Shown: positions 1 through 8,864, counted from the first letter of the stretch. The stretch: DNA of 64,000 bases from Bacteroidota bacterium (GCA_020444275.1 JAHLLG010000001.1:496001-560000); one strand, 5' to 3'. Numbers and translations are program-made. The notes: generated from the letters alone by a model not told the origin.

Positions 1-361
1 CAGCATTAATATCTTTAGCCTGATCGATTGAACCCAATGCTCTTTCAAAATCGTCCATAACAGGTAGGATATTTACAAGAATATCTTCACCTGCACTTTT
101 AGTTAGCTCCATTCGCTCTTTCAGGGTTCTTTTTCTATAATTATCATATTCAGCTGCTAGCCGAAGATATTTATCATTAATCTCTTCAAATTTTTCTTTA
201 TCGGTTTTTTCCGCCTTTTTCTCTTCTTTTACTTCCTCTTGAGGTTCCTCAGCTTTTACTTCTTTTTTCTCGGTTTTTTCTTTCTTAGATTGTTTTTTTT
301 CTTGCTGAGTAGATTTTTTCTCTTTGTCCTCTACCTTCGTATCTTTCTGCTTTTTTGTCAT
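1..361 (-). CDS. grpE: GrpE nucleotide-exchange factor for DnaK (N-terminal part, cut by window edge)
   Basis: GrpE drives ADP release from DnaK in the cytoplasmic Hsp70 cycle. The ORF opens with an ATG at 361 and runs off the left edge, so about 120 residues are visible and the C-terminal beta domain is missing. Residues 1 to about 55 are a lysine/glutamate-rich low-complexity tail. They are followed by the start of the GrpE coiled coil, with the family signatures LAAEYDNYRKRT and LPVMDDFERAL. The track omits this ORF because it is open at the edge. It has its own promoter-like sequence (478-508) and lies 197 nt downstream of murA. dnaJ commonly follows grpE in this phylum, but that lies outside the window. 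The K/E tail is longer than in E. coli GrpE. Confidence 0.93.
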   Translation of the reverse strand, partial: MTKKQKDTKVEDKEKKSTQQEKKQSKKEKTEKKEVKAEEPQEEVKEEKKAEKTDKEKFEEINDKYLRLAAEYDNYRKRTLKERMELTKSAGEDILVNILPVMDDFERALGSIDQAKDINA

Positions 362-477
362 CTTCGTAATATTTTGAAAAATGATTAATCAATTGTTTGT
401 TTCAAATTTATTCGGCTTATGATTTGCAAAATGTTTGCCAAAGAAATTTTTGCGACAAATTGGCACGCAAAAATAGT

Positions 478-508
478 TCATAATTGATAATATGACAATG
501 AAATAGGG
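478..508 (-). promoter_or_regulatory. Bacteroidota-type promoter for grpE
   Basis: On the minus strand a TTG (508-506) is followed by exactly 20 nt and then TATTTTTG (485-478), a full match to the TAnnTTTG -7 element. It points at grpE with a leader of about 110 nt. This suggests grpE can be transcribed separately from murA. Confidence 0.6.
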
Positions 509-558
509 AATTAAATAAGCAGAATATTTGCTGAATTGCTTAAACTACATGAAGGGCA

Positions 559-1866
559 TTAATCTATACGCGTAATATCAGCACCTATGGCGTTGAGGCG
601 GGTGTCAATATTCTGATACCCACGATCTATCTGATCAATGTTATGGATTGTACTTGTTCCGTCGGCTGACAAAGCGGCAATTAGAAGTGCTACACCGGCA
701 CGAATATCTGGTGATGTCATGTTTGTAGCTCTTAGCTGGATTTGATTATTTAATCCGATAACAGTGGCTCGGTGCGGATCGCAAAGAATGATTTGCGCAC
801 CCATATCAATCAATTTATCCACAAAGAAGAGTCTGCTTTCGAACATTTTCTGGTGGATGAGCACACTGCCTTTAGCCTGGGTTGCAACAACAAGCATTAC
901 ACTTAACAAATCGGGAGTTAATCCTGGCCAGGGAGCATCTGCTATGGTCATTATGGAACCATCGATAAAAGTTTCTATCTGATAATGCCTTTGTTCGGGA
1001 ATAAAAATATCATCACCAATTTTTTCGAGTTGTATACCTAATCTTTTAAATGAGTTGGGTATTATTCCTAAGTTTTCAAAGGATACATGTTTAATGGTGA
1101 TCTCAGAACCTGTCATAGCTGCCAAACCAATAAAACTCCCAACTTCAATCATGTCTGGTAAAATGCGATGCTCGCAGCCCTTGAGTTCTTTAACTCCCTC
1201 AATTGTTAAAAGATTTGAGCCAATTCCTGAGATTTTTGCTCCCATGCTAACCAACATTTTACAAAGTTGTTGAATATATGGTTCGCAGGCTGCATTATAA
1301 ATAACCGTTTCGCCCTTGGCCATTACAGCTGCCATTACAATATTTGCTGTACCTGTTACGGAGGCTTCATCAAGAAGCATTTGGGCTCCTTTTAAATCTT
1401 TACCTTTAACTTTGTAGGAATTTTCTTTATGACTAAAATCAAATTTAGCTCCCAGTTTTTCAAAACCAATGAAGTGAGTATCAACCCGGCGGCGTCCTAT
1501 TTTATCACCTCCGGGCTTAGATATATATCCTTTTCCATATCTTGCCAGTAAAGGACCAATCATCATGATTGACCCCCGAAGGCTTGTGGATTTTTCTCTG
1601 TATTCTTCCGTCTTAAAATAGTCGAAATTAATTTTATTGGCTTGAAACGAATAGGTCGATTCTGACAATTTTTCAACCTGAACTCCTATACTACCTAATA
1701 AATCGATTAATTTATTTACATCTCTGATATTCGGTATGTTATGTATGGTAACTTTTTCGGGAGTTAGCAGAACTGCACAAAGAATTTGCAATGCTTCATT
1801 TTTAGCTCCTTGTGGAATAATTTCACCTTTAAGTTTTTTACCACCTTTAATAACAAACGAACTCAT
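559..1866 (-). CDS. murA: UDP-N-acetylglucosamine 1-carboxyvinyltransferase MurA
   Basis: Catalyses the first committed step of peptidoglycan synthesis in the cytoplasm, transferring enolpyruvate from PEP to UDP-GlcNAc. The 435 residues are near the family length and cover both inside-out alpha/beta barrels. The substrate-contact pair K22-N23 is present in QGAKNEAL. The loop that carries the fosfomycin-reactive Cys115 in E. coli reads PGGDKIGRRRVDTH here, placing Asp (D121) where the Cys would be. An Asp at this position is known in naturally fosfomycin-resistant MurA enzymes, for example from mycobacteria and chlamydiae. The ATG at 1866 is well placed. It follows the DUF4290 gene by 24 nt and is probably co-transcribed with it. 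Confidence 0.97.
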   Translation of the reverse strand: MSSFVIKGGKKLKGEIIPQGAKNEALQILCAVLLTPEKVTIHNIPNIRDVNKLIDLLGSIGVQVEKLSESTYSFQANKINFDYFKTEEYREKSTSLRGSIMMIGPLLARYGKGYISKPGGDKIGRRRVDTHFIGFEKLGAKFDFSHKENSYKVKGKDLKGAQMLLDEASVTGTANIVMAAVMAKGETVIYNAACEPYIQQLCKMLVSMGAKISGIGSNLLTIEGVKELKGCEHRILPDMIEVGSFIGLAAMTGSEITIKHVSFENLGIIPNSFKRLGIQLEKIGDDIFIPEQRHYQIETFIDGSIMTIADAPWPGLTPDLLSVMLVVATQAKGSVLIHQKMFESRLFFVDKLIDMGAQIILCDPHRATVIGLNNQIQLRATNMTSPDIRAGVALLIAALSADGTSTIHNIDQIDRGYQNIDTRLNAIGADITRID

Positions 1867-1890
1867 AAATTAAGATGTTAAAGTTAGATA

Positions 1891-2481
1891 CTACTTTTTA
1901 CGTTGTATTCTTCTGCGCTTGTTTTTAGCAAGAATATCTCGTGTTTCAGTCAATGTAGTTTCTTCAGTATTTAAATTAATTTTACCACCGGAAAGAATAT
2001 TCAGATCTTTAAAAATTTGTTCATCGCTCACAGCTTCTTTGTTCCATGTTAAGTAGCTTTTTTTCATGTGGTTAGCGATTAGTTGAATTAAAATATCTTT
2101 TAATTCGCCTTCTTCCATATCAATTGCCACCTGCACCATTTTTTCAATCGTTTGACCATAGTGTTTAAACTTAGCATCTTGATTGTTATATGGAACCTGT
2201 TCTGGCTTTTCTTGTAATTTTTCAATTTCAGGTAATGGATATGGAGATTCGATATCAAGATCAAACTCCGAAATTATAGCAAGATGATCCCAGAGTTTAT
2301 GCTTAAAATCAGCAATGTCTCTAAGATGAGGATTCATATTACCCATTATTGCGATAATAGCCTGAGCCATTTTATTTCTCTTTTCACGATCGGGTTCGGC
2401 TTTGGTAAGTTCAATCATTTTCTGAATATTTCTTCCATACTCAGGTAATACGAGTTTCTGTCTGCTTGTATTATATTCCAT
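1891..2481 (-). CDS. DUF4290 domain-containing protein
   Basis: A 196-residue soluble protein matching the Bacteroidota-restricted DUF4290 family, recognised from the opening (YNTSRQKLVLPEYGRNIQ) and the helical segment around RDIADFKHKLWDHL. No signal peptide or membrane segment is visible. The last 25 residues are basic (NKRRRIQRKK). The function of the family is unknown to me. It sits 24 nt upstream of murA behind a good promoter, and this DUF4290-murA linkage suggests a housekeeping or envelope-related role, which is inference only. The assignment to the family is confident; the role is not. Confidence 0.85.
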   Translation of the reverse strand: MEYNTSRQKLVLPEYGRNIQKMIELTKAEPDREKRNKMAQAIIAIMGNMNPHLRDIADFKHKLWDHLAIISEFDLDIESPYPLPEIEKLQEKPEQVPYNNQDAKFKHYGQTIEKMVQVAIDMEEGELKDILIQLIANHMKKSYLTWNKEAVSDEQIFKDLNILSGGKINLNTEETTLTETRDILAKNKRRRIQRKK

Positions 2482-2503
2482 GTTATTTTGTTAAGTATTT
2501 GTG

Positions 2504-2535
2504 CAAAAATAGTTTATTTTGATTTAGCAATCAAA
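2504..2535 (-). promoter_or_regulatory. Promoter of the DUF4290-murA operon
   Basis: On the minus strand TTTG (2535-2532), 20 nt, then TATTTTTG (2511-2504). Both elements match the Bacteroidota primary sigma consensus with ideal spacing. The leader before the ATG at 2481 is about 15-20 nt. Confidence 0.7.
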
Positions 2536-2549
2536 GATTTAAGAAATAT

Positions 2550-4868
2550 TTATTCAGATACAATTTGTAATTTGGCAAATTTCAGGAGCAATTGTTTTTC
2601 ACCCACCACCTCAAAAACCACTTTTGCTTTTTTGTTGGGGTCGGATCCTTCAATACTAACAATTTCGCCAAGTCCGAATTTATTGTGACGAACAACCATG
2701 CCTTCTTTTATAAGTTCTGGATTATCTGGCTTAAAATCGGCATTGTTACCGCCAGACTTTTTATTTGCCTCGCTTAATTTAACCAGTTTCTTATTTACAA
2801 GTGGAATGGTTGCATTAACACCTGCTTTCTTTTTCTCAAAACGTGGTTTCGACGATTCTTCAAACATATTGTTACCAAACGAAGTTGATGGCTCATCGTA
2901 AAACGATTCCGGTAATTCGAGGTATTGTTCATCGATCTCTTTTACAAATCGGCTTGGGCGGCAACTTGTAGGTACTCCCCATTTATATCTCTCTTTTGCA
3001 TACGATATCATGGCCGATTCTTCTGCGCGTGTAAGTGCAACGTAGAACAACCGACGTTCTTCTTCCAGTTCTTTTTGTGTTGATGATGACATGGGAGATG
3101 GAAAAAGATCTTCTTCAAGTCCGGCAAGAAATACATGTTTAAATTCTAATCCCTTCGCCGAATGGATAGTCATGATAGTTACCTTATTAAAATCTTCTTC
3201 CTTTTCGTTATCCTGATTGGTAAGTAAGGCGACATTTTCCATGAATTTATCCAGTGATGGGAAAAATTCCGGATCATCATGATCATCAACAAACTCTTTT
3301 ATTCCATTTAATAATTCCTCAACATTTTCGTATTTTGTTTGTTCTTCGTGCGATTCCGGATTATGAAGATCTTTTAATATGCCGGATTCTTTGGCAATTT
3401 CCATGGCTGCATCATAAGCATCCAAACTTTTGATATCTTCAGAAAATTCCTCGATCATTTTTCTGAACTTAACAAGCTTAGAAACTGTTCCCGAGTTGAG
3501 TCCAACATCAATTTTATCAATATGAAGCAGCACTTCCCAAAGATTTCTGTTTTGTGCGTTGGCAAATTTTTCAATTCTGGAAACTGTGGTTTGTCCAATC
3601 CCACGCGTAGGATAGTTAATAATTCGCAGTAAAGCTTCATCATCTTTCTGGTTTACTGCCAGTCTGAAATATCCTAATAAATCTTTAATTTCTTTGCGCT
3701 GATAAAACGAGATGCTTCCAAATACTTTATAAGGAATATTGAATCTGCGCAAAGCTTCTTCAAAACTTCTTGACTGAGCATTGGTACGGTATAAAATGGC
3801 AAAATCTTTATAGTCGTATCCTCGTTCTATGGCTACATCCTGTATAACTCTGGCAACAGTGTAGGCTTCATCTTTATCTGTTTCTGCTTCAATCACTTTG
3901 ATCTTCTCCCCATCCTCGTTTTTTGAATAAACTTTTTTAGGAATTTGTTCCGAGTTCTTTTTAATTAAACTATTGGCTGCAGCAACAATTAATTTTGTCG
4001 ATCTATAGTTTTGTTCCAGTTTATAGAGATTGTATCCCGGGTAATCGTTTCTAAAATTTAAGATATTCTCAATTTTTGCACCGCGGAAAGCATAAATACT
4101 TTGAGCATCATCACCAACAACACAAATATTTTTATTCTTTGCACTCAGCTTGTTTATGATCAGATATTGGGCAAAATTTGTATCTTGATACTCATCTACT
4201 AAAATATACTTGAATTTGTCCTGATATTTTTCCAACACTTTCGGATGGTCTCTAAATAAAATATTGGTATTTAACAGTAAATCATCAAAATCCATAGCAT
4301 CTGCTTTTTTGCATCGGTTGGCGTATATCATATATATCTCGGCCATACGCGGGCGCTTACTTTTTTGGTCTTGAATCATTACTTGTTTATTGCTGCTATA
4401 TGCTTTAGCAGTAATCAGATTATTTTTAGCGCTCGATATTCTGCCATATATTTCATTGGGTTTATACGTTTTGTCATCTAAACCCAACTCTTTAATAATC
4501 TTTTTCACCAGATTTTTAGAATCAATGGTGTCGTAAATGGTAAAATTTGAAGAATATCCTAGGTATTCAGCTTCTGTTCTTAAAATACGAGCAAAAATAG
4601 AATGAAAGGTACCCATCCATAAATATCGGGCAACGTCTGCACCTACCATTTTAGCAATCCTCGATTTCATTTCAGCTGCAGCCTTATTCGTAAATGTTAG
4701 TGCTAATATATTAAATGCTGGTATCCCATTCGCTAATAAGTGCGTAATACGATACGTTAAAACTCTTGTTTTTCCTGAACCAGCACCTGCAATTACCAAC
4801 GAAGCTCCTTTATAATTAACAACAGCTTCTTTTTGTGCTTCATTTAATTCTTCTAAATAACTGTACAC
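2550..4868 (-). CDS. UvrD/PcrA-type ATP-dependent DNA helicase
   Basis: Superfamily 1A 3'-5' helicase acting in nucleotide excision repair, mismatch repair and clearing of proteins from DNA. At 772 residues it has the usual length. Motifs appear in order: Q motif (LNEAQKEAV), Walker A (AGAGSGKTR, about residues 27-35), Walker B with the DEYQDT box, motif III (GDDAQSIYAFRGA), motif IV (QNYRST), motif V (TIHSAKGLEF) and motif VI (VALTRAEE). The C-terminal 60 residues form the Tudor-like domain typical of PcrA (GMVVRHNKFGLGEIVSIEG). The start is GTG at 4868. No ATG occurs between it and the upstream in-frame stop, and the protein begins at the expected place. It is transcribed alone, 68 nt upstream of the DUF4290 gene. 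Confidence 0.96.
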   Translation of the reverse strand: MYSYLEELNEAQKEAVVNYKGASLVIAGAGSGKTRVLTYRITHLLANGIPAFNILALTFTNKAAAEMKSRIAKMVGADVARYLWMGTFHSIFARILRTEAEYLGYSSNFTIYDTIDSKNLVKKIIKELGLDDKTYKPNEIYGRISSAKNNLITAKAYSSNKQVMIQDQKSKRPRMAEIYMIYANRCKKADAMDFDDLLLNTNILFRDHPKVLEKYQDKFKYILVDEYQDTNFAQYLIINKLSAKNKNICVVGDDAQSIYAFRGAKIENILNFRNDYPGYNLYKLEQNYRSTKLIVAAANSLIKKNSEQIPKKVYSKNEDGEKIKVIEAETDKDEAYTVARVIQDVAIERGYDYKDFAILYRTNAQSRSFEEALRRFNIPYKVFGSISFYQRKEIKDLLGYFRLAVNQKDDEALLRIINYPTRGIGQTTVSRIEKFANAQNRNLWEVLLHIDKIDVGLNSGTVSKLVKFRKMIEEFSEDIKSLDAYDAAMEIAKESGILKDLHNPESHEEQTKYENVEELLNGIKEFVDDHDDPEFFPSLDKFMENVALLTNQDNEKEEDFNKVTIMTIHSAKGLEFKHVFLAGLEEDLFPSPMSSSTQKELEEERRLFYVALTRAEESAMISYAKERYKWGVPTSCRPSRFVKEIDEQYLELPESFYDEPSTSFGNNMFEESSKPRFEKKKAGVNATIPLVNKKLVKLSEANKKSGGNNADFKPDNPELIKEGMVVRHNKFGLGEIVSIEGSDPNKKAKVVFEVVGEKQLLLKFAKLQIVSE

Positions 4869-4904
4869 TGTAAATCTCGCTTTTCTTATTTTATAACAAA
4901 GCTG

Positions 4905-4936
4905 TAAAAATATGTTCTATTATTTCATCAACCAAA
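4905..4936 (-). promoter_or_regulatory. Probable promoter of the UvrD/PcrA helicase gene
   Basis: On the minus strand TTTG (4936-4933), 20 nt, then TATTTTTA (4912-4905), which misses only the last G of TAnnTTTG. A transcript would start close to the GTG start at 4868 with a leader of about 30 nt. The -7 box lies inside an 18-mer that recurs upstream of the transketolase gene near 47133. Confidence 0.45.
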
Positions 4937-5080
4937 ATTGGGTATAACTATTTATACACATTTTAAAGTTATTAAGAATTAATATTGCGAAAACAAAAAA
5001 GCGCATAGCGATACAATTTTATTGAACGATAATTGTTATTATTGTACATTCCTTAAATTTTCGGAGAAATTAATGTAAGA

Positions 5081-6523
5081 ATGAAATATAAATATTTACT
5101 ACTATTACTAACACTGGTACTTAGCTTGAATGGTTTTGCTCAAATTAGTTCTGCCACAGCAGATTTTTTTGAAGCTACAGAATATTCCGATAGTGATTAT
5201 GTGTTTGTTTTTTGTTCCGACACAGAAGATGCAGGACAGTTAAGAGCAAACGATTCTACAAATACCGGATCGTTTGAGTATACATGGTATACATTCGATG
5301 AATCTACGAATGATTTTACAACCGTATTAACGGGTTTTACAATTAATAATGATTCAACAAATTCTACTGTTACTAATTTGGCAGATGGCGGATATAAAGT
5401 TGTTTTAACAAAAGGAACAGAGCAGCAGGAATACATTGCTTGGGTATACAACAATAATGATTTAACCATAGATATACAATTACATCCGGACAATGATTGC
5501 GATTTTTTGGCTATAATTACAGACCCATATCTTCAAACTACCCAAAGTTTTGAAACTCCATTAAGTTATTACCATGTAGATTCTTCTAAATGGTATACTC
5601 TTGAAAATAAAATATCTAAATACGAATGGTCATCAAATCCGGAATGGGATAGTTTTAATAGTTATAATGGACCGTATACCAGTATTGGAGAAGATCCTCT
5701 GGATAATGATTCTGAACTCCCTACAGAAAACACTATTTTTTCTGTTGTTGTTACGGATCGCTTTGGGTGCTCTGTTGATGATGATGTGGATTATACCGCC
5801 ATTGAAACAGATGCCGACTTTTCGTGGACAACTGTTGACTCTAAAACAGAAGAAATATTGGAAAGTGGAAATAGTGAATCAGATTTACTGGGGCCGGCTC
5901 CACTCAGGGTAAGGTTCACCAATGAGTCGTTAAACGGAAAGGATTACGTTTGGTTTTTTGGCGATACACTTTGGTCAGATGATATTGACACACTAAAAAC
6001 ATCCGATTTTTTGGAAGAGCCGGAGCATACCTATTATTATACGGTAGTCGATTCAGGGAAAACATATACGCTACGTATGTACAGTACGAGCGAATATGGT
6101 TGTGTCGATTCAATCTTTTTTGATATTAATATTGAACCTTCTGTAATCGAATTCCCTAATGTTTTTACGCCGAATGATGATGCCATTAACGATGTATTTA
6201 AGGTGACAGACTTTAAGTCTATAAGATCATTTAGTATAACTATTTTTAATAGAGCAGGACAGCTTGTTCATGAATATGAAGGAGATGTTAGAGATTGGGA
6301 AGGATGGGATGGTACAGTTAAAAATAGCAGCAGAAAAGCTCCTGCAGGAAATTACTTTTTTGTAGTTGATATTACCGGTTGGGACAACGTTCACTATGAT
6401 AATGATAAATTGAGTAGTGGTGGCGGATCTCAATCTCAGGAAACAGGTAATGAGGGCGATACACCGGTGGGAGATAATCAGGGGGGTGGAAAAAGTTTCG
6501 GTATTGTTCGGCTGTTTAGATAG
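5081..6523 (+). CDS. Secreted PKD-like protein with C-terminal type IX sorting domain (CHU_C/gliding-motility type)
   Basis: A 480-residue exported protein. It has an N-terminal signal peptide (MKYKYLLLLLTLVLSLNGFAQ), acidic and Asn/Asp/Thr-rich beta domains, and a PKD-like stretch (PLRVRFTNES, DYVWFFGDT) around residues 275-345. A CHU_C sorting domain begins near residue 358 (FPNVFTPNDDAINDVFKV, then FNRAGQLV and WDG). Such domains direct export through the type IX secretion system and anchoring at the cell surface. An unusual Gly/Gln/Asp-rich loop of about 30 residues is inserted before the last strand (SFGIVRLFR). It stands alone between the helicase and the EF-G2 gene, with a terminator directly behind. 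The ligand or function is unknown. Confidence 0.85.
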   Translation: MKYKYLLLLLTLVLSLNGFAQISSATADFFEATEYSDSDYVFVFCSDTEDAGQLRANDSTNTGSFEYTWYTFDESTNDFTTVLTGFTINNDSTNSTVTNLADGGYKVVLTKGTEQQEYIAWVYNNNDLTIDIQLHPDNDCDFLAIITDPYLQTTQSFETPLSYYHVDSSKWYTLENKISKYEWSSNPEWDSFNSYNGPYTSIGEDPLDNDSELPTENTIFSVVVTDRFGCSVDDDVDYTAIETDADFSWTTVDSKTEEILESGNSESDLLGPAPLRVRFTNESLNGKDYVWFFGDTLWSDDIDTLKTSDFLEEPEHTYYYTVVDSGKTYTLRMYSTSEYGCVDSIFFDINIEPSVIEFPNVFTPNDDAINDVFKVTDFKSIRSFSITIFNRAGQLVHEYEGDVRDWEGWDGTVKNSSRKAPAGNYFFVVDITGWDNVHYDNDKLSSGGGSQSQETGNEGDTPVGDNQGGGKSFGIVRLFR

Positions 6524-6543
6524 TAAATTTTATTATAGGTATA

Positions 6544-6577
6544 AAAAAAGCATGATCAGTTTTGATCATGCTTTTTT
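6544..6577. terminator. Bidirectional rho-independent terminator
   Basis: A perfect hairpin, AAAAAAGCATGATCA with its complement around a 4-nt loop. It is flanked by A and T tracts so that it works in both directions between the convergent CHU_C gene and EF-G2 gene. Confidence 0.85.
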
Positions 6578-6594
6578 AATGTATGATATAATAC

Positions 6595-8751
6595 CTAATC
6601 TTCTTCTTCTTGTTCTTCGAAGGTCTTGATTAATTTCTCCTGAACATCCATAGGAACTTGTTCATATTTAGAGAAACTCATCGTATAAGTTGCTCTACCA
6701 CCACTTAACGAACTTAAAGCAGTAGAATATTTATTTAATTCTGCCAAAGGCACTTTCGCTTTCAGTTTTTCAAAACCTTTATCACTATTCATACCTTCAA
6801 TCATTGCTCTTCTACCTTGTAGGTCACTCATTACATCACCCATTCTGTCGGAAGGAACAATAACTTCTACATCATAAATTGGTTCCATAATTTTTGGACC
6901 AGCGTTTTTAAATGCAGCTCTAAATGCATTTCGTCCTGCAAGTTTAAATGAAATTTCATTTGAATCAACAGGGTGCATTTTACCATCATAAATGGCAACT
7001 CTAATATCGCGAGCATACGATCCGGTAAGCGGACCTTCTTCCATTTTTTCCATAATACCTTTTAAAATTGCTGGTAAGAAACGAGCGTCGATAGCACCAC
7101 CAACAATACAGTTATAGAATACCAACATACCACCCCAAGGTAGCGGATGCTCTTCCTTATTTCTTACAGAGATCTTAATCTCTTTCCCATTTACTTTATA
7201 AGATGTAGGATCTGGCACGCCTTCTTTATAAGGTTCTATGACCATATGTACTTCACCAAACTGACCTGATCCGCCCGATTGCTTCTTATGACGATAACTT
7301 GACTCAGCAGTTTTGGTAATAGTTTCTCTGTATGGAATCTTCGGAGCATAAAATTCTGTTTCAATTTTATAAATATTATCAAGATGCCATTTTACAATAT
7401 TATTTAAGTGATATTCACCCTGACCGAATAACAAGATTTGCTTTAATTCTTTAGAGTACTCTACAGTTACTGTAGGATCAATTTCGTGTAATCTTGCTAA
7501 AGCTTCGCCTAATTTTTCATCATCGGATTCATTTAAAGCTCTAATTGCTGTTCTGTGCTTAGGCTCCAGGAACTTAATCTTAGGAAATTTAAAGCTGTTT
7601 TTTGGATCTGATAAGGTATGGTTTGTTTTTGTATTTTTTAGCTTAACAGCAGCACCAATGTCTCCGGCAACAATTTTAGAAACTTTTGTTCTGTTTTTAC
7701 CTGCTACAGCATATAATTGAGATAATCTTTCTTTTGTACTGGTTTCATTATTGTTTAAGTCCATTCCTTCGTTAACCGAGCCTGAAGTAACTTTGAAATA
7801 ATTAATTTCACCAATGTGACTTTCGTTAGCAGTTTTAAAAACAAATAGAGAGGTTGGATCACCTTCTTTGCATTCAATTGCTTTTCCGTCGATTGTCTCA
7901 GGAGCTGGCATTGCATCAGGAGCAGGAGCAACATTAGTAATAAATTCAAGTACTCTTTTTACTCCAAAGCTTTTCTCTGCAGACATGCAGAATAATGGAA
8001 ACATACCACGAGATACTAATCCGGCAGTGATACCCTTTCTCATTTCATCTTCATCCAACGATCCCTTTTCAAAGAAAAGTTCCATAAGTTGCTCGTCATT
8101 TTCAGCAGCAGCTTCTACAAGAGTATTATGCAATTCTTCAGCAGTATCTTTCTGATCAGCTGGAATATCTAAAATCTCACGTTCTCCTTTATCGTTGAAC
8201 TTGTACATTTTCATCATTAATACATCGATGATTGCATTAAAATCAGGGCCGTTAGAAACTGGATACTGAACAACAACTACTTTACTGCCAAATGATGTTT
8301 TTAACGATTCAATTGCTTTTTCATAATTCGCACCTTCATGATCTAATTTGTTCATAACAAGCATTAATGGCTTATTATACGTTTCGCAATGTCGGCTTAG
8401 AATTTCGGTTCCAACTTCAACACCATGTTGCGCATTAATAGCCATTACGGCAACATCAGCAGCATAAAATGATGAAATAACCCCACCAATAAAATCATCT
8501 GCACCAGGAGTGTCAATGATATTAATTTTATGGTCGTTAAATTCTGTATATAATACAGTTGAAAAAACTGAGTTTTCATTCTCATGTTCAATTTCGTTAT
8601 AGTCAGAAGCAGTATTTTTACCACCTACTGTACCTTTCCTGTCAATAACGCCTCCTTCAAAGAGCATAGCTTCTGCAATCGAGGTCTTACCAGACCCCGC
8701 ATTACCAATCAAAGCGATATTCCTAATTTTATCAGTTTGATAAGTTTTCAT
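6595..8751 (-). CDS. fusA2: Elongation factor G paralogue (EF-G2 type), predicted GTPase-deficient
   Basis: A 718-residue EF-G homologue with all five EF-G domains, clearly distinct from the canonical FusA encoded nearby. The P-loop is intact (GNAGSGKTS) and the G4 motif is NKLD. Switch II reads DTPGADDF, so the catalytic His of DTPGHVDF is Ala84. The switch I RGIT motif, which supplies the Mg-binding Thr, is not recognisable (NENSVFST). A paralogue of this type in Bacteroides thetaiotaomicron has been described as a GTPase-lacking EF-G2 that supports translation under carbon limitation and gut colonisation. I infer the same role here from these residues. The C-terminus is acidic (FEEQEEED). 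It has its own promoter and is divergent from rpsL-rpsG-fusA. Confidence 0.9.
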   Translation of the reverse strand: MKTYQTDKIRNIALIGNAGSGKTSIAEAMLFEGGVIDRKGTVGGKNTASDYNEIEHENENSVFSTVLYTEFNDHKINIIDTPGADDFIGGVISSFYAADVAVMAINAQHGVEVGTEILSRHCETYNKPLMLVMNKLDHEGANYEKAIESLKTSFGSKVVVVQYPVSNGPDFNAIIDVLMMKMYKFNDKGEREILDIPADQKDTAEELHNTLVEAAAENDEQLMELFFEKGSLDEDEMRKGITAGLVSRGMFPLFCMSAEKSFGVKRVLEFITNVAPAPDAMPAPETIDGKAIECKEGDPTSLFVFKTANESHIGEINYFKVTSGSVNEGMDLNNNETSTKERLSQLYAVAGKNRTKVSKIVAGDIGAAVKLKNTKTNHTLSDPKNSFKFPKIKFLEPKHRTAIRALNESDDEKLGEALARLHEIDPTVTVEYSKELKQILLFGQGEYHLNNIVKWHLDNIYKIETEFYAPKIPYRETITKTAESSYRHKKQSGGSGQFGEVHMVIEPYKEGVPDPTSYKVNGKEIKISVRNKEEHPLPWGGMLVFYNCIVGGAIDARFLPAILKGIMEKMEEGPLTGSYARDIRVAIYDGKMHPVDSNEISFKLAGRNAFRAAFKNAGPKIMEPIYDVEVIVPSDRMGDVMSDLQGRRAMIEGMNSDKGFEKLKAKVPLAELNKYSTALSSLSGGRATYTMSFSKYEQVPMDVQEKLIKTFEEQEEED

Positions 8752-8834
8752 ACGTATTTAATGATTTAATTAATAATTATTTCGTGTAAATTCTTAAAAA
8801 CAAAACATTTATAATAAGACAGATAAATGGGCAT

Positions 8835-8864
8835 CAAAAATAGTAAATTTTTAGAAACACACAA
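8835..8864 (-). promoter_or_regulatory. Promoter of the EF-G2 gene
   Basis: On the minus strand TTG (8864-8862), 19 nt, then TATTTTTG (8842-8835). It gives a leader of about 75 nt before the ATG at 8751. No further operator was recognised. Confidence 0.6.

Noticed and set aside
7868-8155. 95-codon plus-strand ORF inside the EF-G2 gene
   Set aside because: Shadow ORF rich in Ser, opposite a conserved EF-G domain.
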